Source: Diplonema japonicum
Taxonomy: Eukaryota > Euglenozoa > Diplonemea > Diplonemida > Diplonemidae
Length of the DNA: 64,000 nt
Assembly (NCBI GenBank): GCA_964019335.1
Contig: OZ025717.1
Coordinates: forward strand, 62,001-126,000
Reading direction: 5' to 3'
The notes beneath the pieces are model-generated. The model was not told where the DNA came from. It saw nothing but the letters and a program-made list of their open reading frames with translations, and did no database searches. The translations under genes and the position numbers were made by a program. Shown in pieces: positions 1-10,506 of the stretch. Every line of letters begins with the position of its first letter. Within the stretch, counting starts at the first letter, position 1.

Positions 1-407
1 TTTTAAACTTTTTTTTTTCCCTCCACGAAAAGAAAAAAAAAAAAAAAATCGTTAGCAAGGAACAAAAAAAAAAAAAAGATAAAGGTGTAAGTGTTCGAGG
101 AAATAAGGGCTGAGGAGAGTAGGAGGGGAAGAGAGGGGGGATAAATAAATAAATAAATAAAAGAGGGGAATTAGGGTAAAAGGGTAAGGGTATGTAGTGT
201 AAGGGGGAGGGGGGAGATACCCATTTCTAAATGGGAAATTTGTACAATATTTCTTCTTGTTATTCTTTTTTTAGAATTTGCAAGGGGAGTGAGGAGGGGG
301 AGGCGGGGGAGGAAACAAATAAAGAAGTGAGGAATAAAAAAAAAATAAAAAAAGAAAAGAGAGAGGTCTCAAATTCGTAAATTATGCCATTAGTGAGACT
401 TGAACCG

Positions 408-438
<31 letters not shown>

Positions 439-1396
439 ATTTTCTGCGATTTTTTTTTTTTTAGGCAACATGTGTATAGCACCATGTGTAAAAAATGAAA
501 AGAAAAAAATTTTTTGAAAAAAAAAATATTGGTAGGAGGCCTGTGGATCTTTAAGGAAAGGTTTTTTGTTGTTGTTGTTGTTTTTTTTTTTTTTTTTTTT
601 CTTTTTTTTTTTTAAATTCATCTCTTTTCCTGAGGCATTTCCCCCCCCTTTTTTTTTTAAATTTACAGCTTTCTTTTTTTTTTTTTTGCCAATTGTACAC
701 GAAGCGTGAGAAAAAAAAGGTACAAATACTACCCCCTCCCCCGCCCTATTATACCCGGGAATACAAAGGCGTAGAAGTACAAACAAAAGTTGCCCCCCCC
801 CCCCCCCCCCCTGCTCAAGGGGGCATAGTAAGGCGGGGAAAAAAAAATTCTACTTAACAACTGGGCTTTATCACCACATCTGAGATTGGCTTGTGTATCC
901 CAAGTGCTGGTGCATTCAGTTCCTGTCCTTTGGCGATGCTTAGGATAATAAGCTAAATGTGTCCGGTGTCCAGGGGGGGGGGGGGGGGTATAATAAGGCG
1001 GGGATTTATATATAAAAAAAAAAGAGAAAGAAAAAAAAACCGGGGAGGGAGGGAGGGTGGTATGACGCACACCACTACCATTTCTTTCGAAATAACATGG
1101 GGTAAAATAATTTACCCCTCCTCCTCCTCCCCCCCCCCCACCAAAAATGTGTACCCCTGCAATGAGGCACCGCCCTTTTTTCTTCTTATTTTGTTTTCTT
1201 CTTTTTTTTTCGGCAGGGAAAAAAAAGGGGTGGGGTGTGGTGTTGTTGGGGGGGGGGGGGGGGGGGGACACGGGTGACGGCTAGCTATCCACTAAAGTAA
1301 AAAAAAAAAAAAAAAAAAAAAAAGACCTTATTTCTAAAAATAACGTTTCCGCACCTCCCGCCCCCCCTTCTTTTCTTTTTTTACCCCCTACCCATG
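1..1396. other. gene-free low-complexity region
   Basis: Mostly A, T, G and C homopolymers with no convincing coding frame. The only ordinary-looking stretch is about 850-970, which carries a short minus-strand open frame without a start codon. It is flanked by poly-C/poly-G runs and by two near-copies of a short motif (about 821-839 and 985-1004, ending in aaggcgggga). A B-box-like string near 390-400 was checked as a tRNA and fails to fold. Confidence 0.6.
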
Positions 1397-1501
1397 TCAC
1401 TCCTTGGGGTCTTTTTGGTGTATTTTGTAAGAATTGTACTTGCCAATCTCTTCCCACAACCCTTCCCGTAGTTCCTCAGATGTGAGGTCAGACGAGTCCT
1501 G

Positions 1502-1532
<31 letters not shown>

Positions 1533-2691
1533 CTCACCCACACCTTTTCCCAGTAAAATTTGTCCTCACACTCAGGTTCGTCATTTGGATCATGCAGCTG
1601 CCTAAAAAAGAGGTACTTTTCAATTAAGAATCCATACGCAAGGTAGGGGTGCTTCAGTGCCTCTGAAGCAGTGATACGCTTAGCAGGGTTGAATACCAGC
1701 ATGCTTTCAATAAAATCGATGGCTTGCTTGCTGTAAGGGGGATAGCTTTGAAGTGGGGGGGGGGGGGGGGGGGGCACACCTCGCACTCTGCACCAGTGTA
1801 GAGAGGGGGACGGGTGACTTCTTCTTCATGGACTTGAGGTACCTCACAGCCTCTTCGCTCTTGATGGCTGCCATGTCCTCTTCACTCGGGACTCCCAGCA
1901 CGTCCGTGATGATGTTGAGCTGGTTGATGTAGTCCCTCCCTGGGAAGAGCGGCTTCCTGTTGATGAGCTCCGCCAAGATGCAGCCGATGGACCACATGTC
2001 GACGGCGGGTGTGTAATGGTTGGAGAGGAGGAGGAGCTCAGGCGGCCTGTACCACCTTGTCACAACATAGTCGGTGAGCTCGGCCTTGTCGTAGCCCCTA
2101 GCGAGCCCAAAGTCGCAGACAAGGAGGTCACAATTCCCGTTCACAAGAAGGTTACCCGGCTTCAGGTCACGGTGCAGAATGTTCGCGCTGTGGATGTACT
2201 TCAGTGCCCGCAGTGCTTGGTAGATGAAGTACTGGTGGTGCTCGTCGGTAAGCTTCTGCTTCGACCTGATGATCTGGTGTAGGTCTGTGTCCTGTGAAGG
2301 GTGGTGGGGGAAAAGGGGAAAATAATTAAAAAAAAAATACCATGAGCTCCGACACAAAGTACACGTCTTCGAAGGTGTCCTTGTCCATGGGCCGCAGGAT
2401 GTCCTTGATGCTGATGATGTTCTCGTGGTTCAGAAACGACAGCAGCTTCACTTCCCTTAAGATCCTCTTTCCGTCCACAAGATCATCGAACACCTTTCCT
2501 ATCTTCTTGATCGCTACCTTCTCCCCGTTCTCAGTGTCCACAGCAGAGCACACTACACCATAAGCGCCTGTGCCCACTGCCTTGGAAATGTCATATTTAT
2601 TGTCGACCACGAACTTCCCACTGTGCACAATGTACTCCTTCCTTCCTGCCCCTATGGGCTTGGGGGGGGCTAAGGGCCGGCTTTTTGACAT
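1397..2691 (-). CDS. MAP kinase (TDY type), paralog A, five exons
   Basis: Predicted 371-aa serine/threonine kinase of the MAPK family, acting in a cytosolic phosphorylation cascade. Visible motifs in order: glycine loop [11 protein letters not shown] lysine in VAIKKI, FELM-like hinge SELMDTDLHQ, catalytic [16 protein letters not shown], activation-loop TDY followed by [10 protein letters not shown], and the C-lobe [14 protein letters not shown] typical of MAPKs. Four GT-AG introns were placed by frame and family alignment: 2292-2340, 1731-1779, 1602-1637 and 1499-1543. Exons are 351, 512, 93, 58 and 102 nt. The 1731-1779 intron contains a long poly-C run on the coding strand and is absent from paralog B at 8209-9768. 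Length is normal for a MAPK. Substrate and upstream kinase cannot be told from the sequence. Confidence 0.92.
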
Positions 2692-3999
2692 TTTCTATCT
2701 AATCTACTTTTTTTTCTTTTTTTCTCCTGTGGATGATTTTGACTTTTTTTCCCCCCTTCAAAAAAACGCGGGTGTTGCAAAAAAAAAAAGAAAGGAATGA
2801 AGAGGGTAAATAGATTGTGTGTGGGGGGGGGGGGGGGGGGAGATAGTAAGTAACGCGACAAGGGAGGAAAAAAAAAAGAAAAAGAAAAAAAAAAGAAGAG
2901 AGGGAAGAAAGATAAAAAAAAAAGAAGAGAGAAAAATAATGAAAAGAGGAGAAGAGAGGAAAAAAAAAAAGACTTTGCCATTTTTTTTTCTCCTTCCCAT
3001 CCCTTCGTCTTTCTCGTTGTTTTTTTTCGCTCTCTTTTTTTTACCCCCTCTTTGCTTTTTTTTTTTCCCCTTGTTAAATTCGCAACGATGTCGTGGGAGG
3101 GGAAGAAATTTCGACCTATTCTTACGGCGCACAAGGTTGTGCCCACTGCTTAAGTAGTTTTAAAAAAAAAAAAGGTGGGAGAGGGGAAAGTTAATCAAAA
3201 TAGGAGTAAAAGGAAGTCACATTTTGGATTGTCCCACAAGTGGCTGCCAGAGAGAGTGAGAAGGAAAGAAGTTAAGGGAGAGGTGGGGGAAAGATAACAG
3301 ACATTTTATGACAAGCAATCCCTTTTTTTTTTTTTTTTTTTAAACAGCGATCCTTGCGTGATGACCTTATCACTAAGTGTGCCGCTGGATGCCCGCAAAG
3401 GCAGCAATAAGAAAGTGTAGATAAAGTGAGTTCGAAAAGCGACTTTTATTTGTTACAGTCGTCCCCCCATGGAAGCTGGAGCATGAAAGAAAGGGTGCTT
3501 ACTTCATTTTAAAAAAAAAAAAACTTTGCGTCTCAGACCATTTTCACCTCCTCTTTTGCGTTACACAAAAGTGGGTTCAGAGGAAAAACAGAGGGGGAAA
3601 AAAAAGGAGAAAAACTACGAGAATAGTTTTACGCAGGCTCGTTGGAAACTTCTTCGTTCTTCTTTTTTTTGTTTTTTCCCCGTTGTTTGTTTTATGACAG
3701 GGGGAGGAAAGTGTTTAGCTCACGGCCTACCAAAGAGAGGGGAGAAAAAAAAAAAAGAGAGCGGGGGAAGGGAATATTATGGTGATAAAAAAATAATAAT
3801 AATAATAATAATATATAAAAAAAAAAAAGAAGAGAAAACAAAGGGAGCTTGTGATACCCTTGCCTTGCGTCTGTCTGTTCCTCTCTGAAGGGGAGAAAAG
3901 CACCATCCACACCCCACAACTTCCCATCAACCGGAGAAACCCTAAATAGCAGAATTTTTGGCGCAGGACGTTTTCATTCACCGCAGTACTTTCGCAATA

Positions 4000-4039
4000 A
4001 AATTCACTATGATAGGAACGAAGTGGTTAGCAACGGCCC
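4000..4039. repeat. 40-nt dispersed repeat, copy 1
   Basis: Begins aaattcactatgatagga and ends agcaacggccc. It is nearly identical to 4774-4815, differing by one substitution and a 2-nt insertion. Both copies are flanked by poly-A. The origin is unknown; it could be the terminus of a mobile element. Confidence 0.75.
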
Positions 4040-4773
4040 GCAATAAAAAAAAAAAACTGCTTTTTTGACTTGCTGGGCAGATGGGTTGGAAGTGTCTCGA
4101 GTCTCTAAAAGACAAACCGGGGTATACTCTTATTAAAAGCTATTGTGTATAATCTTTTGGGAAAGCGGGCCTCGGAAAAAGAAAGATGTAACAAGGGGGT
4201 TAAAAAAAGAATTGAGTTTTAATTATAATCAGCGTAAGGGGGAGATGGGGAACAAGGCAAGAGCAAGCAAATACAGGGGGGTGTGTGTGGAAAAAATAAA
4301 ATGAAAAAAATTATTTGTTCGCTGACAAAAGTGATATTATAAACGCAAAAAAAAAAAAAAAAGAGCTCCCTTGTCACCACTTTTGTCCTGCCCCCCCCCC
4401 CCCCCAAAAAAAAAAGAATACTGTAAATTATCTGTGGTTTTAATGTAGAAAAGGGGCAAAAAATGGCAATGTTTGACGGGGGGGGGGGGGGGGGGGGGAG
4501 AAGAAAACAGAGGCAAGGAGAGGAAGGAAATAATTTCCCATTCTTGCTTTTTTTTTTGAGCAAGGGGAAAAAAGAGTGGTGGTTGTCCCACCTGACACGT
4601 GAATAATCTTTTTTTTTTCCCCTCCTTTTTCTTCGTTCTTTCTTCTTCGTTTTTTTTTTTTTTCTGCGACGCAATATAGATTTACAGGTTTAAAAAAAAA
4701 TTACGAAAGTTTTTTTTTTTGTGGAAATAGATCTATATAATGCTATACTTATTTGGTTTGGCACAAAAAAAAA

Positions 4774-4815
4774 AAATTCACTACGATAGGAACGAAGTGG
4801 TTTTAGCAACGGCCC
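4774..4815. repeat. dispersed repeat, copy 2
   Basis: Second copy of the 40-nt motif at 4000-4039, in the same orientation 774 nt away. A much weaker match (roughly two thirds identical by eye) lies near 23926-23960. Confidence 0.75.
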
Positions 4816-5839
4816 ACCAAAAAAAAAATACCGTTGATGAAGCAAGGGCAGGAGTGTAAACCACAGTTGAGTAGAAGAACTGGCCGGAAAGCCAACAAGG
4901 ATACCCACACTCAACTTAAAGAGGAAGAAAAAAAAAGAATTTTTTATTTTCCAATTGATCGCCTTGTTTCGTTGATATGCTACGCAATGTGGTGGCAGGT
5001 GGCTTTTTTTTTTTTTTTTTTTTTTTTTTGTTGCCATGCACCATTGGAAAATAAAAAAGTGGGGGGAAACCCTCCAGAAGCAAGAGCAACGTCAAAAAAA
5101 AAAAAAAAAAAAAAAAAAGATTCAAAGAAAATATTTAAAAAAAAGAAAGAAACTTTAAAAAGAAAATTAAAAAGAAAGAAAAGACATAGTTAATTCACTC
5201 ACTCACGACGAATAGTGACTTTTGTTTTCCCCACTTTTTTTTTTTTTTTCCCCACTCGAGTGGCAGAATTAACTACGTCAAGAGTGTGGACAGACTCACA
5301 GTTCTGTTTTAAACACCCTCTTCCGCTCTTATGCTGGGGAGGGGGGGAGTTTTTTTTTTTTTCTTCTTTATATATTATTCATATATTTCAACAAAACCAC
5401 AGGGCCCCAAAAAAAAGATTTTTTTTTTACAGAAAATTAAAAAAAACAAAAAAAAGGGGCCCAAAGGTAAGCGAAAGGAAAGTAGTTTTTTTTTTTTTTA
5501 TTTTTTTTTTTCTTCTTCTTCTTTTTCTTTTCTCTCGTTCTAATCTTGGACAAAAACTGAATCCCGGTATATAACGAAGAGGTGCCGGATTCGGATTTTT
5601 TGGGCATATATCGTATTTCTGAAAAAAAAAAAAAAAAAAAAAAAAGTACTTTTCCCTTATTTCTCGGATCCTGTCGGATCATCCTTGGACATTCAAGGGG
5701 AAAGAGGGGAAAAAAAAAAAAAAAAAAAACCCAATAACTGCCCAGATCCGAACCTGGTCTCCATGCCTGCTAGGGGGGGTGCCACTTTGACCCCCCCCAA
5801 AGCAAAAAGTGAGTATGCAGTGGTGATTATAAGGAGGTG

Positions 5840-6067
5840 CTAGTGCTGAGGGGATGAGTGTGAATTTTCACCTACAAAAAAAAAAGGGGGGGGGGAAATG
5901 GGTAATAATAATGAGGCTCCCCCCCTCCCACTTTTTTTTCCCTCCAAAATTTTCCGGAAAAAGCAGTAAAAAAGATTACCGTGTGCCATCCACCCCGTGG
6001 ACTTAGGTGCTTCGGGTTTGCCTGAAGCAAAACACTTCCTGTCTTTGCCAGTCACTTTGAAAAAACC
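5840..6067 (-). CDS. terminal exons of an unidentified small gene (partial)
   Basis: Two short exons fit together on the minus strand. The first, 6067-5980, follows a T-rich acceptor ending TTCTTCAG and reads FFKVTGKDRKCF and onward, ending GWMAH before a GTAATC donor. The second, 5871-5840, follows a T-rich acceptor ending TTTGTAG, restores the frame, and reads GENSHSSPQH then stop. The 108-nt intron (5872-5979) is longer than most here. The 5' end was not resolved; upstream exons may lie between 6080 and 6735. Composition and matched splice sites argue for coding, but no family is recognised. Confidence 0.35.
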   Translation of the reverse strand, partial: GFFKVTGKDRKCFASGKPEAPKSTGWMAHGNLFYCFFRKILEGKKSGRGGASLLLPISPPPFFFVGENSHSSPQH

Positions 6068-6279
6068 TGAAGAAAAAGTGACGAGAAAGGAGAAAATTGC
6101 CCGAACATCTTTTTTCGTTTTACAGTGGAGAAGAAAAATAAAGTGTGTGGAAAAAAAAAAGAAAAGAAAAGAAATCGTTATCAGTCATTGCCGTATATTT
6201 TTTATTTATTTATTTATTTTTTTTTTTTGAAAAATTATTACTTAGCAAAGGTTAACCACAACTGCAAAGTTGTCACCCC

Positions 6280-6317
<38 letters not shown>

Positions 6318-6426
6318 GCAAAGACTATAGATTGTTAGAGCGGGAAAAAAAATAATCATAGAACGCCTAAGTGTAGACGAAAGGAAAGGCGGCAGGCGAG
6401 CCCCCCCCCCAAAAAAAAAAGAAATG

Positions 6427-6735
6427 TCAAGAATGAAAACACTCCAAAGATTTTCCTTTTTCTGGGGACAGAGAGAAACCTTGGCGTGTGTGGCGGTCAC
6501 CTCTCAGAGGGGGATGCCTTTTTCTTTCACTGAGTAATTTTTTTGTGAAAGAAGAAAAGGGAGAGGAAAAAAAAAACACAAGGACACGTGGTACCACCTC
6601 CCCCCATCGCCTTTTCCCCCTCTCCCACTCATCTCTTAGATGACCCATTAGGGTTACCGTACTCCACCCGTATTCTTCATCTTTATTCCTTCCAAAGCTG
6701 CCTTTGGTAGGTTTGAAATATGTTCTTCCGAACAT
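6427..6735 (-). CDS. possible small gene, first exon
   Basis: From the ATG at 6735 about 47 codons read like real protein (MFGRTYFKPTKGSFG, then YGWSTVTLMGHLRDEW) before running into T-rich, intron-like DNA near 6590. Reading straight through reaches a stop at 6427, but the T-run and several GT/AG sites suggest the true 3' structure is spliced, possibly joining exons further down. The YGW...LMG spacing faintly recalls the small flagellar protein CFAP68. That is a guess from memory, not a supported assignment. Confidence 0.25.
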   Translation of the reverse strand: MFGRTYFKPTKGSFGRNKDEEYGWSTVTLMGHLRDEWERGKRRWGEVVPRVLVFFFSSPFSSFTKKLLSERKRHPPLRGDRHTRQGFSLSPEKGKSLECFHS

Positions 6736-7133
6736 TAAGGTGTATTGATGAGTGGGTGGGTGGGTAGGGTTCGCGAAGGGGTAAAAACAAAAATAAAGCA
6801 TCGTGTGGACCCCCCCCCCCCCCCCCCCCCACATAAGGTGTACCGCATTTGGGAAGAAAGAGAAGAAAAAAAGAGACAATTTACTAAAAGCAACTCTTTT
6901 TTTTCTTTTCCTTTATTTCCTTCCCCCCCCCCGAAGAAAAAAATCAAAAAAAGATCTGTTGTTGTTGCAAGCAAAAAAAAGGGGGGGGTACCACGCCTAC
7001 AGACGGCCCAATTGTTGGGTAAGGCATGTGGTGGTATGAGAGGGATTAAAATAACCAGGGCAAGAACCGTTTTTTTTTTCTTTGCAAGACAAAGGATTTA
7101 CCTCTCTCTTTGGGGTGCGAGAAGTATCCTTCT

Positions 7134-7165
<32 letters not shown>

Positions 7166-7260
7166 ACTCCATCAAAATTTTCGTGGGTGGGAGTGAAAAT
7201 AAAAATTCACTTTATTTCACTCCTGACTTTTATTTTCACGCTCCGGCTTCTAAAAGAAAT

Positions 7261-7325
7261 TAGGCCCAGGAGAGAAAAAATTCTGATAGCGTTAAAATAA
7301 GAAAATTATTTCACTCCTGGGCCTA
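7261..7325. repeat. perfect 12-bp inverted repeat
   Basis: taggcccaggag at 7261-7272 is repeated as its exact reverse complement ctcctgggccta at 7314-7325, with a 41-nt AT-rich spacer. It could form a hairpin or mark a small insertion. Confidence 0.7.
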
Positions 7326-7845
7326 GTTTAAGCAAAACCCTCCAAGAATTCCTACCAAGGTTCCTTTGGGATAGGCAAGAGCCCGACTGCACAAGAGGCG
7401 GACGCAGCAGGGTTCACCCCCTTCCAAGAGCCATACGAAAAGGAGTGGGCACGCTTTTGTGTGTTTTATAATTATAGGAAAGAAAAGAAGGGCCCGTCCG
7501 AAAGAAGAGGATTCTATTCTCTAGTTCAACGACATGAAGCAAGGCCTGCTGCCCGTTCAGTCCGGATGGCTTATTCAAGGCTAAACTCGGTTGTGAGGAG
7601 GAATTACAACAAGCAGTTGCAAGACCACCCCCGACTAAAGGTCCCCCTCAAGAGGACAACAACAAAAAGGCGAACATCTTTACCCAAGAGCAAATGACAG
7701 AATTCTTTAGCACCGAGGTATGGCATCGTCCGCCACGCTAAACATGTGCACTACCGAGGCACATATCTGACATCTGTTGTAATTGGTACCACCTGACCTC
7801 CCACCCACTCAAATTTTTGCTGTCGTTAAATAAAATATCGTATTT

Positions 7846-8022
7846 GTGAATATAAGATTGATGATTTCACTTGTGGTGACAGTTTTGACTCGTTAAACGT
7901 TATAACACTCGCTTCGCTCGTGATATAACCGTCATTACTTCACGAGCGAAGCGAGTGAAGTAATTACCTCACTCGTCAAAACCACTGCCACCACGCGTGA
8001 AATCATAGGATCTTATATTCAC
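7846..8022. mobile_element. MITE-like foldback element, 177 bp
   Basis: Terminal inverted repeats of about 45 bp begin GTGAATATAAGAT, continue through ATGATTTCAC and GTGGTG, and end in TGAC, with a few mismatches between arms. A nested pair, cactcgcttcgctcgtg and its reverse complement, lies inside, so almost the whole element folds back. There is no coding capacity. No clear target-site duplication is visible in the AT-rich flanks. Foldback structure plus small size fits a non-autonomous DNA transposon, but the family is unknown. Confidence 0.65.
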
Positions 8023-8208
8023 TAAATAAATAGTTAATATTACACAGCGGTGACTTGTTTGGAATGTTTTTGGTTTGGAAAACAAGTTATGTTGATTCGA
8101 CTCCATCTCCCTTCCCTCCGTGGGCAAAAGGTCCACCTCGTGAAGGTATTAAACAAAACTGATCAAAAAAACAACAACAAACGAAGAACAAAAAAAAAAA
8201 ATGGTAAT

Positions 8209-9768
8209 TTAGTTCCCCGAGCCGGAATCCCTGTACGAGCTGTACTTGATCATCTCTTCCCACAACCCTTCCCGTAGTTCCTCAGCAGTGAGGTCAGACG
8301 AGTCCTGTTTTTTTTTTTTTTTTTTTTTCTTCCCCCCGATTTCACACCCTTCCCCAGTGGAACCTGTCTTCACACACTGGTTCATCATTCGGGTCATGCA
8401 GCTGCCTAAAAAAAGAAATGGTGAGAAAAAAAAAGAAAGAAGAATGTCTTTAGCTGCCTCTGAAAATCACTGATTTTTGAGCAACTTCTTTCCTACGGCT
8501 GCGGGTCTGGTGGACTTCGCTCTGGTAGGTTGTTGTGCTCCGTGTCGGGCATGTAAGGATCCGTCCACGCTTTTCTCTGCGCCGGCTGTCTCCCGCATTG
8601 TCTCCCGCGCAGTGCTTCTCGAGTATTTCACATGTCCTGATATGGGACGCGAATTTCCTCAGTATTTGTCCCTGGCATTATCGGGCCTTGGCCACGTCCA
8701 TAAACTTCTCGTTGTACCATCTCAAGAAGAAAAAAAAAAAAAAAAAAAAAAACATCACCCCCGTTTCGACATACGCAAGGTAAGGGTGCTTCAGAGCCTC
8801 CGCCGCAGTTATCCGCTCTTTGGGGTTGAACGCCAACATTTTGCTGATGAGGTCAATGGCCAGATCGCTGGTGCCACTTGCAAGAAGGCTCTTTATGTCC
8901 TTGGGATTCCTCTTTCGCAGGGAGCTGAGGTACGTCCTGGCGTCCTCGCTTGAGATGCCCTGAACAGCCTCACTGTCGGGCGTCCCCAGCACATCAACGA
9001 TGATGTTGAGCTGGTTGATGTAGTCCTTCCCTGGGAAGAGCGGCTCCCTGTTGATGAGCTCCGCCAAGATGCAGCCGATGGACCACATGTCGACGGCGGG
9101 TGTGTAATGGTTGGAGAGGAGGAGGAGCTCAGGCGGCCTGTACCACCTTGTCACAACATAGTCGGTGAGCTCCGTGTCGTCGTAGCCCCTAGCGAGCCCA
9201 AAGTCGCAGACAAGGAGGTCACAATTCCCGTTCACAAGAAGGTTACCCGGCTTCAGGTCACGGTGCAGAATGTTCGCGCTGTGGATGTACTTCAGTGCCC
9301 GCAGTGCTTGGTAGATGAAGTACTGGTGGTGCTCGTCGGTAAGCTTCTGCTTCGACCTGATGATCTGGTGTAGGTCTGTGTCCTGTGAAGTGGTGGTGGG
9401 GGAAAAGGGGAAAATAATTAAAAAAAAAATACCATGAGCTCCGACACAAAGTACACGTCTTCGAAGGTGTCCTTGTCCATGGGCCGCAGGATGTCCTTGA
9501 TGCTGATGATGTTCTCGTGGTTCAGAAACGACAGCAGCTTCACTTCCCTTAAGATCCTCTTTCCGTCCACAAGATCGTTGAACACCTTCCCCATCTTCTT
9601 GATCGCTACCTTTTCTTCGCCATCCTCAGCAGAGCACACTACACCGTATGCCCCGTACCCCACAGGCTTCACCAGCTTGTACTTTTCATCGACTACGAAA
9701 GTGCTGCTGCCCACTTCGTACTGTCTCTTTCCCGGGCCTACCAATGGTCCTGGCTTGCAAACAGGCAT
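8209..9768 (-). CDS. MAP kinase (TDY type), paralog B, four exons
   Basis: Predicted 365-aa MAPK, tandem relative of 1397-2691. It has the same motifs: VGYGAYGVV loop, [46 protein letters not shown]. Introns are 9383-9432 (50 nt), 8406-8774 (369 nt) and 8305-8347 (43 nt); exons are 336, 608, 58 and 96 nt. The middle of the gene, including intron 1, is almost identical to paralog A, while the first 90 or so codons and the C-lobe have diverged. The intron at HPYLA/QLHDP is ten times longer than its 36-nt counterpart in A and holds complex sequence rather than homopolymer. The C-lobe intron of A is missing here. Confidence 0.92.
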
Positions 9769-9905
9769 ATTATTTCTTTTTTTGTTTTCTCTTCAATGAT
9801 AATAGCAGAAGGAAATCAATGGGAGGGCTTTTATATCAATTTAGTGTTTGTTCCCTGGTCCTTTTTTTATATAAAACCAAAAAAAAAAAAAATTAAAGAG
9901 CTGTT

Positions 9906-9936
<31 letters not shown>

Positions 9937-10506
9937 GCGGTTTTGAAGTATTGCAAGAGTCGGGGTTTGTCCTGCGGTACAAAACCCGCCCCCCCCCCCC
10001 CCCCTTTTTTTTTTTTAGGGACAAAATATCAGTGTTTTTTTTCTTCTTTTTTCAAATTCATGCGTTTTTTGTTCGCACGAGTAAGAAAAAAAAAAGAAAA
10101 AAATAGAGATCCCTACCTGCTATTTTCTTTTTTCCTTTCCTCAGGCTGCTGCCGATGAGGGGGGGGGGAAAAAACCCTTTTTTTTTTGAAAAAGAACCAA
10201 GTTATCGCGTGGAAAGGAGAAACAAGAAAGAAAAAAAGAGAGAGAGAAAAAGACCATTTCGCCAAGGAGTTTCCGTCCTTCAACGGGACAGCAAACTGAG
10301 ATGTATACACGAAATAAATAAAGTGATTTTGGAACGAAAAGGCCACAAGGGAAACAAAAAGAAGACGAAATTCGATAATCTCAATTCCAGTGCGCAAGGG
10401 AGGTGCTCACTGTTTCATAGTAAACTAAAGCAAATAAATAAAGGAAGAAAGCATGCTTGACATCACCCAGAGACAGATTGCTGGTAAATACTTCATGACG
10501 CAGCTT
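9769..10506. other. intergenic, homopolymer rich
   Basis: Poly-T, poly-C and poly-A runs with no supported gene. It should contain the leader of paralog B (poly-pyrimidine followed by short AT-rich DNA) and the 3' region downstream of it, up to the GST stop codon. Confidence 0.6.

Larger units (their letters stand above)
2692..5839. other. long low-complexity interval with possible cryptic exons
   Basis: No gene is supported with confidence. The DNA is dominated by poly-A/T with islands of ordinary composition at about 3086-3154, 3205-3260, 3345-3600, 3890-4160, 4830-5040 and 5250-5330. On the plus strand, AG acceptors sit before the islands at about 3345, 3457 and 3535, and short open frames can be strung together from an ATG at 3088, against the local polarity. 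On the minus strand a hydrophobic 28-codon stretch lies at about 4830-4920 between a T-rich acceptor and a GTATTTT donor. None of these matches a family I recognise. Confidence 0.4.
6736..8208. other. gene-poor interval with repeats and an open stretch
   Basis: Poly-C, poly-A and poly-T runs up to about 7260, then a block of ordinary composition. A plus-strand frame without an ATG is open from about 7333 to a stop at 7697 (roughly 120 codons, basic, including EPYEKEWARF). It resembles no family I know and may be a decayed element. The inverted repeat at 7261-7325 and the foldback element at 7846-8022 flank it. Confidence 0.45.

Noticed and set aside
382-420. tRNA-like B box (GGTTCAAGTCT on the minus strand)
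   Set aside because: The T-stem does not pair and no acceptor, D or anticodon arms can be formed from the poly-T flanks.
729-1277. overlapping open frames on both strands rich in Gly, Pro, Phe and Lys
   Set aside because: They arise from homopolymer runs, which lack stops in several frames; no protein-like composition.
5730-5790. possible tRNA 3' half (GGTTCGGATC on the minus strand)
   Set aside because: The conserved A of the T-loop is G, the stem has a mismatch, and no A-box or 5' half is present.
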